Numbered from the stretch's first letter, positions 24,906 through 36,740 are shown. The stretch: DNA of 64,000 bases from Rotaria sp. Silwood1 (GCA_905250075.1 CAJNOP010000281.1:180774-244773); one strand, 5' to 3'. The notes: generated from the letters alone by a model not told the origin. Translations and numbers: made by a program.

Positions 24906-25781
24906 TTAGAGTGATTGAAGTTCATCGAGAGTAGCATATTTATTCATTTTATAATCTAGTATTAAATAATAAGATATTGATAAGTATGAGAATAGAATAA
25001 ATAGACTTACATTGACGTAAAAAGTTAAGTTGTTCATTGGTTAGTTTCTCTTCCAGTTTGACGACTTCTAAATAAATAGAATATATTTATGATGTATTTT
25101 GAAAAAAAAAAATTCGAACGAATCCAAACGTATGGCAAGTATTGTTATTTCGTATGAAATTCTATTTCATAAATCAAATCGTAAACTAGAAAAGATGACT
25201 TGTTAATTTTAACTGAATTTCTTCTAGGACTCTTTTTTTTCTTACATGATCTATTAAAAATCAAGCATTCAGGATATGTCGAGAAAAAAAAATAAACTAA
25301 TAAAAACTTGATTTTGTTACTCAGAGTCAAAAATTCATGTTAATATATAAAAAACCCTCGTTTTTATGGATATCTTTTTTTTTAATTATCCTTTTTCTCA
25401 ATATTGTTTTTTGTCAGTAGGTTTGAATTCAGCAAGGATTCAATGATCAGTCATTAATAACTTCTTATTAATATAAAAAACATTTAAAAATAGACTTTCA
25501 TCTATATTCTTTGTTCATACATCATTATAATTCTTATGAATTATTTCTCATAATTGTCTTATAATCTGATAACTTACAATTAACAGATTATTAACTAAAT
25601 GTACTGCAAAAACACATATTTGAATCATTAATGGATAAAGATATAAGAAGCAAGAGAAGAACATAATTCCTACTGAGTTCGAGTCAATTATATCTGGAAA
25701 AAAATTCTTTTTTTTTGAAAACAACTTACCAGTTACATGGCATTCATCAAGAACGCCTTCAACCGCACGACAAAAATCCAT
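24906..25781 (-). CDS. Possible small three-exon protein, unknown function
   Basis: Three segments join in frame with GT-AG borders: 25781-25730 (ATG start), 25067-25011 and 24955-24906 (ending TAA). The introns are 662 and 55 nt. The conceptual product is 52 residues: MDFCRAVEGVLDECHVT, then EVVKLEEKLTNEQLNFLRQY, then YKMNKYATLDELQSL. The middle is predicted helical and charged. The acceptor at 25793 suggests a further 5' exon that I could not place, so the start is uncertain. Codon phase is kept at both junctions, the main support for a real gene. I do not recognise the family. Confidence 0.35.
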
Positions 25782-26310
25782 GAAAACAATTACTGCGAAC
25801 AAATGTATTAGATAATTGCAATCGATTAATGATTTTCTTTTTCTATACAAAATTTGTCATATTATTTTATATATTAGACATGTTTGATGAAAAAGACAAA
25901 GTACAGGAGAAATTCGGCGATCTTTGTTTTCTGAATGCATGAAGCTGACGGACGAGCATGAACTCTTCTGTATAAACAGAGGTATAAGCCGATGAATTGA
26001 TCGATGGCGGCCTAACACATTCATTGACTTTTTAAACAGTCTTCTTTGTTTCAAAAGAGAAATCTGATTTTAGCCTAATCTAAATCAGATTATTGAATTA
26101 GTGATTGATTATAATCACGGTGGTTACAAAATGCGTTTTTCTTGAGTTTTAATTTAGAAATTCACGATTTTACATAGTTTTTTGAACTCCTCGGCTAAAC
26201 AGATAGGAAAAATAACACCAGACTTACACTTATGGTTATCATACCAAAAAATTCATACTAATACAAAAAAATGCCGATAAAATAGGTTGAAATAGGTTAT
26301 CTCTTCATTG

Positions 26311-26362
26311 AGAGTATGGGTTTGGGTGTTGATCTTGTATTCATCAACATCCATATCTCACA
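26311..26362. repeat. Telomere-like hairpin 13
   Basis: Left arm GAGTATGGGTTTGGGTGTTG, loop ATCTTGTATTCAT, right arm CAACATCCATATCTCACATA. Fewer exact TGTGGG units, but the arms still match each other. Confidence 0.6.
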
Positions 26363-26689
26363 TAAATACTTACATTTTGATTTGATGGTGAACTGCATCT
26401 AAATAAAAAAATCAATGGCAAATTTCTATTCAAAAACTCATACCTACATAATGAATCGACGTTGAACTGACTCTCCATTTAAGAAGATAAATTTATATTT
26501 AAGAAACTCATACTTATACTTATACATTTTGATCGATGTTGAAGCAAGACTTTAATAAAAAATAAGTAATTACTCATATTTTAAAAATGATTACTTCCAT
26601 TTTCATTCGAGATTGAACTAAGTCTAAATAAAAATAAGTACCTATATTTTTTTATGAACGTTGAACCAAGATCTAAATAAGAATAAATA

Positions 26690-26840
26690 AAATTACATCG
26701 GACTGGAAAGGCCAATCTTATCGGACTATACAAGATCTTACAAGATTCAGAGGTTCAGATTATGCAAGAATTTTACAGTATGAATCTTACAATTTCTGAT
26801 GGTCTCTAAGATCTTGTACAATCTTCGTTCGATTCTTACA
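26690..26840. repeat. GATCTTGTA/ACAAGATC palindromic repeat, copy 1
   Basis: Dense short inverted motifs (ACAAGATCTTACAAGATT, then AAGATCTTGTACAATCTT). Related stretches occur at ~35480 and ~36510, pointing to a dispersed short family. Confidence 0.55.
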
Positions 26841-27225
26841 TCTAGCTCAATCAAAATGATTTCCTATTGCAACATGATACAATAAATGAAATAAATTTTC
26901 GCTTCAGATTCATTCGTTTACCATTATCTAACTATTGAGTCTTTCTTCTCTTTGTATATACTATTATAATTTCATCGATCCCTACATCAATTACAGATAC
27001 ATGAATTAGTCGATATAATGTATTTTAATGAATGGGATAACAATAGAAATAGAAGCATTTCAAACTTTTATTCCGAACTAATTCACAAACGACTTCGATT
27101 GTTCAACTGAACGAATTTGTGAAATTGTTTTTGTCACAGTCAATATGTGATCTCTTTTGAAATTGCGAATAAAATGAAATATAATTTTATTGAATAACTA
27201 AAGTTCACAGGATCTTGGCTTCAAG

Positions 27226-27288
27226 AGGATGTGCGAGTGTGGGTGAGTCTGGGTATCTAAATCCTCTACATATCCACGTCCATATCCG
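27226..27288. repeat. Telomere-like hairpin 14
   Basis: Left arm GAGGATGTGCGAGTGTGGGT, short A/T loop, right arm ATCCTCTACATATCCACGTC. Degenerate. Confidence 0.6.
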
Positions 27289-28836
27289 TTTTATCATTTT
27301 CTTACCGATTCCAACTCTGCCTCAAATAAAACAACGCTTCTATTCGACTCAGAAGAAAAAGACAGCTGTAAAAGCAAGGAATATTTTACTTTATAATTTT
27401 TTGTTCATCTAAATGATTTAAACCAATTTGTCGTTCATCAATCGACATTAACTGTTTTTACAATAGCAACTAGATAGACTTTTTTATGCAAAGCTTTTAT
27501 ATCGCCATTTTATTTTTATCTTCAAGTAACAATGTTGTCAACACTGTTTAGTTAATTAAACAGCTTTCCATCGAAATAATTACTTTCCTTTGAATTTCTT
27601 ATTTCTTGCACAGTGTTTTCTTCATACTGTTTTACCTTTATGATCATCATCCAAGACTAATTGTTATTGTCAGAATATTATAGTAGACGTGAATATGCAT
27701 CACCATGACGTTGGAAAATAAAACTTAATTTCGGATGGTTAATTAGGTAAAACTTACTGGAATATACTTACGAATATCTGAAAACTCAAATTAGTTGTTG
27801 GCAGCACAATTCACTAAGGCAGCGAATATTCATAGACATCTATTGTTTAATACTAAGCGAGTCTCATCAATAGATAGAAAAGAGTTTGTTATAACGTGTC
27901 TAACTAGATTTTGGCAGTTTGCTAGAGACTATGAATTTTTCTGTCTTTCATCAATGTTACACTTTTGCATCAAATAATCGAATTTTGCATACATTCCCAG
28001 AAAAGTAATAGATGCTCATTATAGCTTTTGAATTGATGATACAGATTCTCAATTAACTATACATGGATAGTATGATAAAGATGTGAAAGTCAGTACTATT
28101 CGCGTCCACATCAGTTGCATTTTGATCAACTTTAAAGTTATTAATCTTATTATTGATGCATTAGTACTGACAAAAAGTAAGAAAATTGTTAGAAAAACAA
28201 TCTCATACACAGAAATATGTGCATAAACAAAATAATTTTGATGTACTATCTTTATGCAAAGAAAGGAGAAAAGATATTATATTCTAATTCTCAGAAGAAG
28301 CAGTTTTTATCGATTAGAATGTTTCATTGTTTGTAAGAGCAGACTCCGGAGACGGAATTTGCCTAGAAAATATTTTTTAAATTATTTTCGTCGAATAGTA
28401 TATCTATATTTTGACATTTAGCCTTAAAAAGATGTTTATTAGACAAAAAAATTCACTTCGTAATAATATTATTATTGCAATATTTTAAAAAATATGGGTT
28501 TTATATTGACAAAGTCAGAAATAAATTCAAGTGAATCATTTGATAGTACTAAAATATTCTATGTGAGTATGACTTAATAGAGATTCGGTAGATGATTCCA
28601 TAGAAAGACAGTACAAAAAGTGAGATTATGAAAAGAAGTAGAGTGCTAGTCTCATTTTAAGCAAAAACGTTCAAGACAGTCCGAGATATTTTACTAAAAA
28701 ATGGTTTCACATTCTTTCTATCTCAAAATCCATAAAAACAAGAATTTGAACGAAATAAAATTTTTATATCTGGGATCGTGCAATTGCTTTTCTTATTTTA
28801 TTCTTTCTTCGACTATCCTAGTGCGTTAAGATATTA

Positions 28837-28956
28837 CAGGTTGTTCGGAAAGTTCGTGCAACTATATCTAAACTGCATTGGAGAGCCATTTCATGTACTA
28901 TTTGTTATTGTACAGTTTTATAAAACAGGAGTGGCACGAACTTTCCAGACACCCTG
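28837..28956. mobile_element. Short TA-flanked MITE, mariner-like ends
   Basis: Left end CAGGTTGTTCGGAAAGTTCG and right end CGAACTTTCCAGACACCCTG are inverted relatives, each bordered by TTA/TA. The length is ~120 bp with no coding content. The GTTCGGAAAGTTCGTGC type of end is familiar from mariner-like elements in many animals. Confidence 0.7.
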
Positions 28957-29444
28957 TTATTTCGATTTTGGCGCTTTATTACATTATGGGTATAGCTTTA
29001 TCATTATACTAGATGTCAACAATAAGTGAAATGATCTTTCTGTGGCTGAACATCTAGAAGAAACTTCAGTAATGTTGGTTTAAATATTTCTATGATTTCT
29101 CGCAGTTCAACGTGCTATTTGCCATTAATAATCATATTTGAAAGAGAAACGTATGAATCAATTAACAGGGACTCCGATACTCCAAATGTGTTTGAAGTCC
29201 GCTATTTCTCTCTTGTAAAGAACATTCTAAATTTTATTTTAAATATGCATTTCAAAGTACATATCTTGCCCTATCAATTAGTAAAAAAAAGCTAAGCTTC
29301 TAGCATTTTCTGTTCGCCTACAATAGACATCAATATTTGCGCAGACACTTATGCATCATAGGTTTTTTTCTATTCGAAAAATTACTGAAAAAAAAGAGAT
29401 ATTTTCTTCATCACTTATACAGAGGAATAACAAACAAGTTAAGA

Positions 29445-29521
29445 AGGGTGAGTTTCGGTGTGAGTATCAGGTGTGAGTGAAGGAAAGAACTATATCCATA
29501 CTCACACCCACACCCAGATCC
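29445..29521. repeat. Telomere-like hairpin 15
   Basis: Left arm GTTTCGGTGTGAGTATCAGG and GTGTGAGTG, loop AAGGAAAGAACTA, right arm ACTCACACCCACACCC. It lies ~65 bp 3' of the Ly6-like gene. Confidence 0.75.
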
Positions 29522-29586
29522 TGGAAATATTTTATTTGAATAACAAGTGGAAGGTGAAAACAACTACAAATTAGAACGATAGTGAT

Positions 29587-30546
29587 TTACAAATAATAGA
29601 TTAAGCAAAAAACCATTGAAAAATAAATCATATACTTTGAATAATATATATTAATATTTCCAATACTGATAGGTCCTAAAAATTTATCAAAATTAAATTC
29701 AATTTTATATGTTCTTTGTATATTTTTAATATTTTCTAGTGAATTACAATTGTTTGTTGCATTGCAAACATAGGACACATAGTCTAAATAACTAACACGA
29801 TCATTTAATAAATGAATTCTTCCATCAATATATTTCCATTTTTCAATTGACTGTGAAGAGGTTTCACAATATGAACATACTCTTTCTGTTAGTAAATGGT
29901 TTGGATCAATATTAATGAATGTTGTACAAAATGAGCAATTTCCTTCTTCTTTATCTGTTGTTCGACGTGCTGGTTTGCATTCACTTGAATTTGTAAAATT
30001 TGAATAGATAAAACATTCGATAGAAGTTGATAATTTTGATTGATCCACAGATGATCGACTAGGTGCTTTAATTTCAGTTGTTGTTGATTCAAGTAAACGT
30101 TTGAGAACAACTCCAGGATTATTACAGTTATCTGTTAAACAGTGATATAAAATATACGTAGAAAAATTCCCACTACTATGTAGAGTAAATCCAGTCAAAA
30201 CATAGGGAACATCTCTTTTCTCAGGATTATAAAATGCAGTTACTCGAAGATCACTTTTTGTTCCATTATCAACTGTCCAAATATCCAATGAACAAAATTT
30301 ATTTGGTGTAACAATTCTTGTACAGTTAAACGCCGAAGGAACATTATCGGATGTTATAAGAAAGTTGTAATTTTTTGGTTCACACTCGAAACATTGTAAC
30401 ATTGAACACGGACTGATTATTAGTGACAGGAACAACCACAGATATACAATAATCATTTCTAAAAGAGCAAATACACAAAAACGGTTCGTTTTCTGTGCCA
30501 AAATAGCCCATGTAATTAATCGTAGGATTCGAACATAGCTTAACAT
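29587..30546 (-). CDS. Secreted/GPI-like protein with two Ly6/uPAR-type domains
   Basis: Up to 319 residues. The likely start is the internal Met at 30456 (MIIVYLWLFLSLIISPCSM, a good signal peptide); the longer start adds 30 residues without features. The first module runs from LQCFECEPKNYN to YHCLTDNCNNPG, ending in the C-x(n)-C-x-x-x-x-CN pattern typical of LU (three-finger) domains. The second runs from IECFIYSNF through CSFCTTF and CSYCETS to YVCNATNNCNS. Several N-x-S/T sites are present (NFS, NCT, NFT, NSS, NCS). The C-terminal hydrophobic run (MIYFSMVFCLIYYL) fits a GPI signal. LU-domain proteins act at the cell surface as ligands or receptor modulators; no specific role can be assigned. 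Single exon, intact. Confidence 0.65.
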   Translation of the reverse strand: MLSYVRILRLITWAILAQKTNRFCVFALLEMIIVYLWLFLSLIISPCSMLQCFECEPKNYNFLITSDNVPSAFNCTRIVTPNKFCSLDIWTVDNGTKSDLRVTAFYNPEKRDVPYVLTGFTLHSSGNFSTYILYHCLTDNCNNPGVVLKRLLESTTTEIKAPSRSSVDQSKLSTSIECFIYSNFTNSSECKPARRTTDKEEGNCSFCTTFINIDPNHLLTERVCSYCETSSQSIEKWKYIDGRIHLLNDRVSYLDYVSYVCNATNNCNSLENIKNIQRTYKIEFNFDKFLGPISIGNINIYYSKYMIYFSMVFCLIYYL

Positions 30547-31028
30547 AAGATTAAACTACTGATAGATGATGAAAAGCGCCCACTAGAATGTACTACAGAT
30601 ATGTTCTCTAGACTGAATGAAGGACTAGGTTCGAGAGGCAGTAAATAATTCGTCTGTCTGAAACGAGTTTTCAAAACCATTGTCTGTCTCATTCAGCTGC
30701 ATCTCTTTCTTTCTTTTTGATTGATCTAATACCTTTTATTATTAATATTTCGGCTATTTGTAATTTTTGAAGATTTCTCGGGCTTCTGTCCTTTAACATT
30801 TTATTATTTTCGCTTGTTTTCCTATAGTATGTAGACTTGAATATTTGAGACAAGATATGCCATTTATGATGAAGAAAGCTCCATCGTATTGCACATAGTA
30901 ATTTCACAGGCTTGGTGCTGCAATTCGTTAACATAATATTTTCTCTCAATTAGTATAATACAGAGTAAAACTCGTCATATTCATCATACTCTCAGTGACT
31001 TAAAAAAAATTAAAAGATTTACATAAAA

Positions 31029-31206
31029 ATGATGAGACGGACATTAATGTTGATGTATTTCAAATTCATCGATTAAGACAACTAGTTTCATCAATTTATT
31101 TCCATGATTTTGATTAAGATTCAAAATCATTGCATTTACTGCGTCAAAATGTTTGTTTTAATCAATGAATTTGAAATAAATCAACATTAATGTCCGTTTC
31201 ATCATT
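31029..31206. repeat. Fold-back element, ~47-bp arms
   Basis: Outer arms beginning ATGATGAGACGGACATTAAT and ending ATTAATGTCCGTTTCATCAT are inverted copies with about three mismatches over ~47 bp, separated by ~80 bp. MITE-like; no clear target duplication seen. Confidence 0.75.
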
Positions 31207-31929
31207 CAAAAAACCTTTATTTTCGTCTTTTTCATATAAAATTCATGAAATTCATGATTTTTAAAAATTTTTTAAAGTTCCTGCATCGACATCATTGTGT
31301 ATATCATCGATGGAGATGTGATACAAATTTGCTTTCGGACATTCTACAGCAGGGGCTTATTACATGGAGGTGCTAATGAGGTTTTCGTCCTTCTCCTGCC
31401 CACATATTTCTGTGAACGTCGTTATTTTACTAACTGGTTGAAGAAGTTTTGAAATTCTCTCTCTCTAATTCTCACTCTCGCTCTCTATCGATGACGCATT
31501 TTGATAGAAGCCTCAGAGCACATGGAATAATGCACTATTCTTACAGAAGGTTTTTTGTTTGTTCGAACTTATTCATTGTAAATTAAGATTGCGATTAAAT
31601 CAACTGAAGTCTTAAGGAAACTAAGCAATAATCGGATTCTATTTGTGATCGGCAACGTCGAGAATTTACTATTTCACGAAAGTAAAATGAAACTTTCTAG
31701 AAGGTTCCTTTTTAACATTTAGCCAGTCTCTTATCTTTTGCCCTTACCTTGATGTCACTTACTTTATAAAAAAACGAACAAAATGCGAAGACCTAATCTG
31801 TGTCGAACCTTTTATTCATTGCAAACGATAAACAACTCAACTATTATCTTATTGTTGTTGTTGATGGGGGTCATAATACATCCTTAGCTCTTGACGATCT
31901 TTCTCACTGAATGATTGCATTGCTATTCA

Positions 31930-32003
31930 GGGGTATGGGTATTGGTGTGACTGTGGACATCAGTCTCTTTTCCCATACCAATACTCACACCTACATATAC
32001 CCT
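31930..32003. repeat. Telomere-like hairpin 16
   Basis: Left arm GGGGTATGGGTATTGGTGTG, loop GACATCAGTCTCTTTTC, right arm CCATACCAATACTCACACC. The arms match each other well although neither is pure TGTGGG. It directly abuts the fold-back element at 32008. Confidence 0.75.
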
Positions 32004-32007
32004 GATG

Positions 32008-32272
32008 TTTCTTTCTTACTAAGAACATTATCAGACGCAAATGAATGAAGGACAAAGATCATAGAGAATATCGAAGATAACCAAAAGTAAACAATTCTTT
32101 TCATTCTCGTCCACCATTTCAATGCAAGGAGGAGAAAAACGAGTCATCTGTATTGGAATGGTTGACGAGAAAGAAAAGAACTGTTTACTTTTGGTTATCT
32201 TCGATATTCTCTATGATCTTTGTCTTTCACTCATTTGTGCCTGATGATGTTCTTAGTAAGAGAGAAAGGTCA
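32008..32272. repeat. Fold-back element, ~115-bp arms, short loop
   Basis: The left arm (from CTTTCTTACTAAGAACAT) and right arm (to ATGTTCTTAGTAAGAGAG) are inverted copies over about 115 bp. A central stretch of more than 40 bp is nearly perfect. Only ~25 bp separates the arms, so a transcript would fold into one long hairpin. Confidence 0.8.
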
Positions 32273-33005
32273 TAATTGTTAATCGAACACTTCAAGATTT
32301 CTGATATTAGATTTTAGTCCATCATCGAGTTTTAGAAATTAATGATGGGCATTTTCAGTCTCTGAGCAAATATACGCCTGTTTGAATATTGATATTCCCA
32401 AGTAACAAGACGAAGGGTTGTATTTCAATGAAAATGTCGTTGTTAACATCCGATCATTCAAGCAATCGATGTAGATAGATAAGGAACAACTGCTTGTGAT
32501 CAAATATGTTTGTAACATTAGTCTTTTTTTTTGCCTCGCCTTCGTAGCAGCTATGTCGATAATAAAATAAATTCACTCACCTTTTGTAGCTGATTCTATA
32601 TACTTCAGATACAACAACGTCGACTTTTACTTCCATTGTTGACCAACAACGCTCTTCGGACTCCTATTTGAAGTTTCACGTGAGAAAAATATTCTCAGAA
32701 TCAGTTGAGGCTAAAACCAATCAAATACAATTGTTCGAAATTTTCTTTCTCGAAATCTTGAAGTAACCAAGGTTTATCGAACGTTTTTCTTTCAGAAGAT
32801 GTTTTTGATGTCTTTCGATGAAAAACTCAGACGCAATAGAATAATGAAATTGAAAGTCATAGTCAGAGAAACTAAGTGACGACTTGAAACGTAGGGAGAC
32901 AAATTCGTCTTCTGGATGCGATGAAGAGAGAAAGACCATCAAAATACTTGATTCTATCAATCCAGTCATTATGATATTAGCACACCTAATTCAACGTAGC
33001 AGAAA

Positions 33006-33074
33006 AGGGCGTGGGTGTAGGCTTGAGATAATATTGAAGAGACCCACACTCACACAACCACAAGCACTCACACA
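33006..33074. repeat. Telomere-like hairpin 17
   Basis: Left arm GGGCGTGGGTGTAGG, loop with AATATTGAAGAGA, right arm CCCACACTCACACAACCAC. Confidence 0.7.
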
Positions 33075-33324
33075 AAGGAATCCCTCTCGATACAATGAGA
33101 AAATTAGCTTCTACTGTATTGAAAGAAAATGTTTTTGTTTATGATAACAAGATTTATAAACAAATTATTGGTGTTGTTATTGGTTTCTCATTTACGTGAA
33201 CATTAGTCAACATATTTATGTGGAAATGACAAAAAGAATTCCTTTGACTACAAGATATGACAGGCGAATTTTATGATTAGTAAGTATAAGAATACATTAA
33301 ACCTAAGTTTATATCTATCCAATC

Positions 33325-34165
33325 TTTAGATATTATATTGATGACATTTTTATAGCATGGAATAAATCAGAGAAAGAATTGAGAAATTTATTAGATAAAG
33401 CAAATCAATGGCATTCCAATAGTAAATTAGAATTATAAAATTGGTCAAAGTCTTCCATTTCTTGATGTTCTTACGAATAATAATGGTATTTTATCAACAT
33501 TAGTATGTCATAAACCAACTGTTGAATCATATGTGGTCCAGTTCATCTCTGATCACCCTCAACATGTATTTGAAAACATTATACAAATTGTTCTTACACG
33601 AGCTGTTCGATATGCATCCGCAATGGAAGCATTTCATCATGAACGATGCTACATAAAGCTCATGTTATTATATAATGGATAAGTGTCTATTATACAACTG
33701 TAAAACTAGAATCATTTTCATCTGTAAAATATTCTTTAATTATCCATCATCATTTATCGATAATAGAAAACAATTTTTTCGTATGCATGATAAAATAATG
33801 GGTCAATTAAAACCTCGACAATTCCAAGTAATGATGAGTGCAGGTACAGCTAATATCGATAACGATCAAACAGATGATATAGAACAAATCAAACCAAAAG
33901 CATCTACAGAGACAACAACAGAGAAAAAGAAACAAACAAATTATGGAGATAATATATTTATTGATTATACCCATGAAAGCTGATTTCAATCGTTCACATG
34001 AAACATGCACCAAGTCTATGAAAATGTCTTTAAAACTGCACCAGCAATGGATCCTAAGTTAATTGTTGGTAATTGTAATCATCGGGATACAAAGAATGAA
34101 CTCATACGTAAGCGACCAAAACCATTATTATTACAAAACAAAGAAATATTTAAAATTCTTAGGTA
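33325..34165 (+). mobile_element. Penelope-like retroelement fossil (partial, broken)
   Basis: Translation shows the reverse-transcriptase catalytic block (RYYIDDIFIAW), the following PFLDVLTNN and SDHPQHVFENI-type blocks of Penelope-like elements, and a downstream Arg/Lys-rich region (NELIRKRPKPLL). The 5' half of the RT is absent, so this is a truncated copy. It is broken in several places and looks old. No intact terminal repeats were recognised. Family placement beyond Penelope-like is not attempted. Confidence 0.8.
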
Positions 34166-35078
34166 AACCATCTTCTTAATGATACATATATTTTCAATTT
34201 TCATTGACTAGAGCGATAACGAAGACAAACAAAGAAAACTTAGAAATCAAATACTACCACTGATCAATAAAGATAAAAGATTCACAGAAATCAACAAGCA
34301 ACACTTATAAAGAATTATTTCATATGCTAATCAATGAATAAAATAATTTTATTTATGATCACTTTTTCTATTCGTTTTATTAACTTCACTTATTGCCCTC
34401 GGTAATTCTTGAATCGAACTAAAGTAGAACTAATTTATCGATTCAAAGTTCAGTTAATTTTTTCTTCATCCGTATAAAATACTTATACTTCCTATCATTC
34501 TAGATGTAGCATTTATTTGTAAATTACATATTACATTCTACAATTATAACAAAATCTATAATCCTTACAAAATTTCTAGCTGATGCGAAAATGTTTATAG
34601 CAGCTGTTCTCACACTCGCAACATATGCTGAAAATTTCATGGGATTTAAACGTGCTACAGTTGAGATCGGTTTTTGAAGAGCGTGAGAGATGGCCTTAAC
34701 ATGTTTCTCTTTTTTGTTCGGTTTCAGTAATAGTGTGTCATGTTTTACAAAAAAACACATTCTTTCTTCATATCTGATAACAGTGAGTATATATGCTTCA
34801 ACTGTGTCTCAAGAGAAATAAAAAATCTACCAAAAGTGATGTGATTTGAAAAACCTTCGATCTTGTATCGTTATGATTTTTTTTCAGTTTCTGACCAAAA
34901 AAAAATTAATTTATTTTTACACTTTGTTCTTATCTTAGTTCAGACTTTTCTAGACCAGTTGGTCACTTAGTTAAGATTTGAATATGAATCAGTTTTTTTC
35001 TGCCTCGGACAATTACATAAGATACTCTTGTTACTTCAAATTTTAGATTGTAAATGTGAGTTAAGGCTAGTAAATAAT
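34166..35078. other. Intergenic
   Basis: No gene recognised; a 78-codon minus-strand frame (34524-34760) has no family features. Confidence 0.4.
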
Positions 35079-35332
35079 ATGAATCAACAATTAAAAATTA
35101 AAGATGTCTGGATGAATGATGGCACCAGTAAAGATCTGTTTTTTTCATGAACATGAATTGTCAACTGAAAATGTCGAGCACGAAGCAATTTTACTGGCTG
35201 CTATTGGTTCGCCAGATCCTTATGGTAGACAATTAAATGGAGTAGGTGGAGCGACCAGTAGTACCTCCAAAGTAGTCATTATTGCGCCCGCTCAAAACAC
35301 TGATTTCGACGTGAATTACACGTTTGGCCATT
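35079..35332 (+). CDS. PrpF-like (methylaconitate isomerase family) protein, 5' part, frameshifted, cut by assembly gap
   Basis: ATG at 35079 gives MNQQLKIKDVWMNDGTSKDLFF, aligning with the N-terminal (R/M)xGGTSKGxFF motif of the PrpF/DUF453 family. A T7 run at 35135-35141 then carries one extra base relative to the expected frame, and the reading continues one frame over. There it reads FFHEHELSTENVEHEAILL, then the highly characteristic AIGSPDPYGRQLNGVGG and ATSSTSKVVIIAP blocks, up to DVNYTFGH at the gap. PrpF enzymes isomerise aconitate-type intermediates in the 2-methylcitrate (propionate) pathway. The family is bacterial and fungal, so horizontal origin is likely. Full members are ~390 residues; about 80 are visible. 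The homopolymer shift could be a sequencing error or a true lesion. Confidence 0.75.
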
Positions 35333-35432
35333 NNNNNNNNNNNNNNNNNNNNNNNNNNNNNNNNNNNNNNNNNNNNNNNNNNNNNNNNNNNNNNNNNNNN
35401 NNNNNNNNNNNNNNNNNNNNNNNNNNNNNNNN
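35333..35432. other. Assembly gap (100 N)
   Basis: Exactly 100 N, a conventional placeholder length, so the true distance is unknown. It interrupts the PrpF-like gene; no continuation is recognisable beyond it. Confidence 0.99.
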
Positions 35433-35479
35433 TCAATATTCGATTGATTAATAGAAATCTTTGGAAATAAAGTCCGTCT

Positions 35480-35670
35480 GATCGTACAAGATCTTATGGA
35501 TGGATCATGCTGGATACTTATTGTAATTCTTGATACAAGAAATCAGAGACTACGATTTTTCGTACGATTTTCCATATGATCTTGTATGATCATACAAGAT
35601 AATGGTATAAGATCATATATGATCGTACAAGAATCTGATGCAGATCTTAGTCTCCGATTTGTTGACCTGG
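35480..35670. repeat. GATCTTGTA/ACAAGATC palindromic repeat, copy 2
   Basis: Multiple self-complementary motifs (TACAAGATCTTATGG, GATCTTGTATGATCATAC, AAGATCATATATGATCGTAC). Same style as the stretches at 26690 and 36510. Confidence 0.6.
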
Positions 35671-36509
35671 GTAAATGTTGTTTGATTTTAGTTAGATATC
35701 ACAATTGTTTACATTATATATTTGGCTTCCAAATCTTTTTTGAGCTAAGCAACCTCTAGACTCTTTTATCAATTCAGCTTTTTTAATCAGAAATAAATCA
35801 ACACGTGATGACATCATTTGATGTTATTAGGTATTAATACAAAAACAACGGAATGTTCCACTAAACAATGTTATTTTGTTGATTAATTATTTTTTTCTTG
35901 TAATTACATCCATTTAGTCCATCTCGTTCATGTATGTTCACTTTGATTATGTTCAATAATGTGAAACACATATAGGTTACATTACAGAGGCTATCATTGC
36001 TGGTGAGACCAATAAGAAGCATTCGGTAAGCAGAATGAGGAAGTGCTCACATTTGAGAGACTCATTTTCAGTAAAATTCACTCGGATGACCACAGACTGC
36101 TCAGTATAAAGAGATGCTCACTAGAGCTGTCAACAGGTCATCACCATCATCCTTACACTCTTAAATTTTCACTTCTCCAACTTTCATTATTGATTGGCAT
36201 ACAAGAGGTAGTACTTTTGGCTAGGACTGTAAAAATGTTTCTATTAACTCGCAATGAGATCACTTTGTCTTCATGTTGCCATAGATTTTAAAATTCAACT
36301 GGACATGAGAGACATTAATCGCCGCTGTGTAAAAATAGTCAGGTCGAAAACAATGTCCTTTCTGCGGGTCCCCGCAAGAAATTAACGGATTCAGTGGGGG
36401 GAATCATCGATCTGGGAGAGTAAACAATGTATAGACAACTGTATATATTTTACTGATACAGAAAGATCATACGGCGTGTTTTAATGATCAAATACCCAGG
36501 TCGAAAAGA

Positions 36510-36740
36510 CAGACATCAGATCAAACAAGATCTTATCAGATCTTAAGCGTCTAAGATTCTTTGTATGATCTTAACATAAAATCGCACAAGCACGTATGTC
36601 TTATGGAACTACAAGATTTCATCAGATTCTGATTGAAAGCTCCTAGAAAATATTTTGTAAGGTTCGAACATCAACAAACACATCAGAACCGACATAATGA
36701 CCATTGTCAGATCTTATCAGATCAAATAAGATTCAAATAC
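36510..36740. repeat. GATCTTGTA/ACAAGATC palindromic repeat, copy 3
   Basis: AGATCAAACAAGATCTTATC followed by AGATCTTAAG, TATGATCTTAACAT and CAGATCTTATCAGATC. Likely the same dispersed family. Confidence 0.55.

Larger units (their letters stand above)
25793..29440. other. Intergenic with small repeats
   Basis: No gene recognised. Holds a GATCTTGTA-rich repeat (26690-26840), hairpins 13 and 14 and a small TA-flanked element at 28837-28956, each listed. Other short frames lack motifs. Confidence 0.45.
30547..33324. other. Intergenic with fold-back elements
   Basis: No gene recognised. Contains two inverted-repeat elements (31029-31206 and 32008-32272) and hairpins 16 and 17, listed separately. 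Confidence 0.45.
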
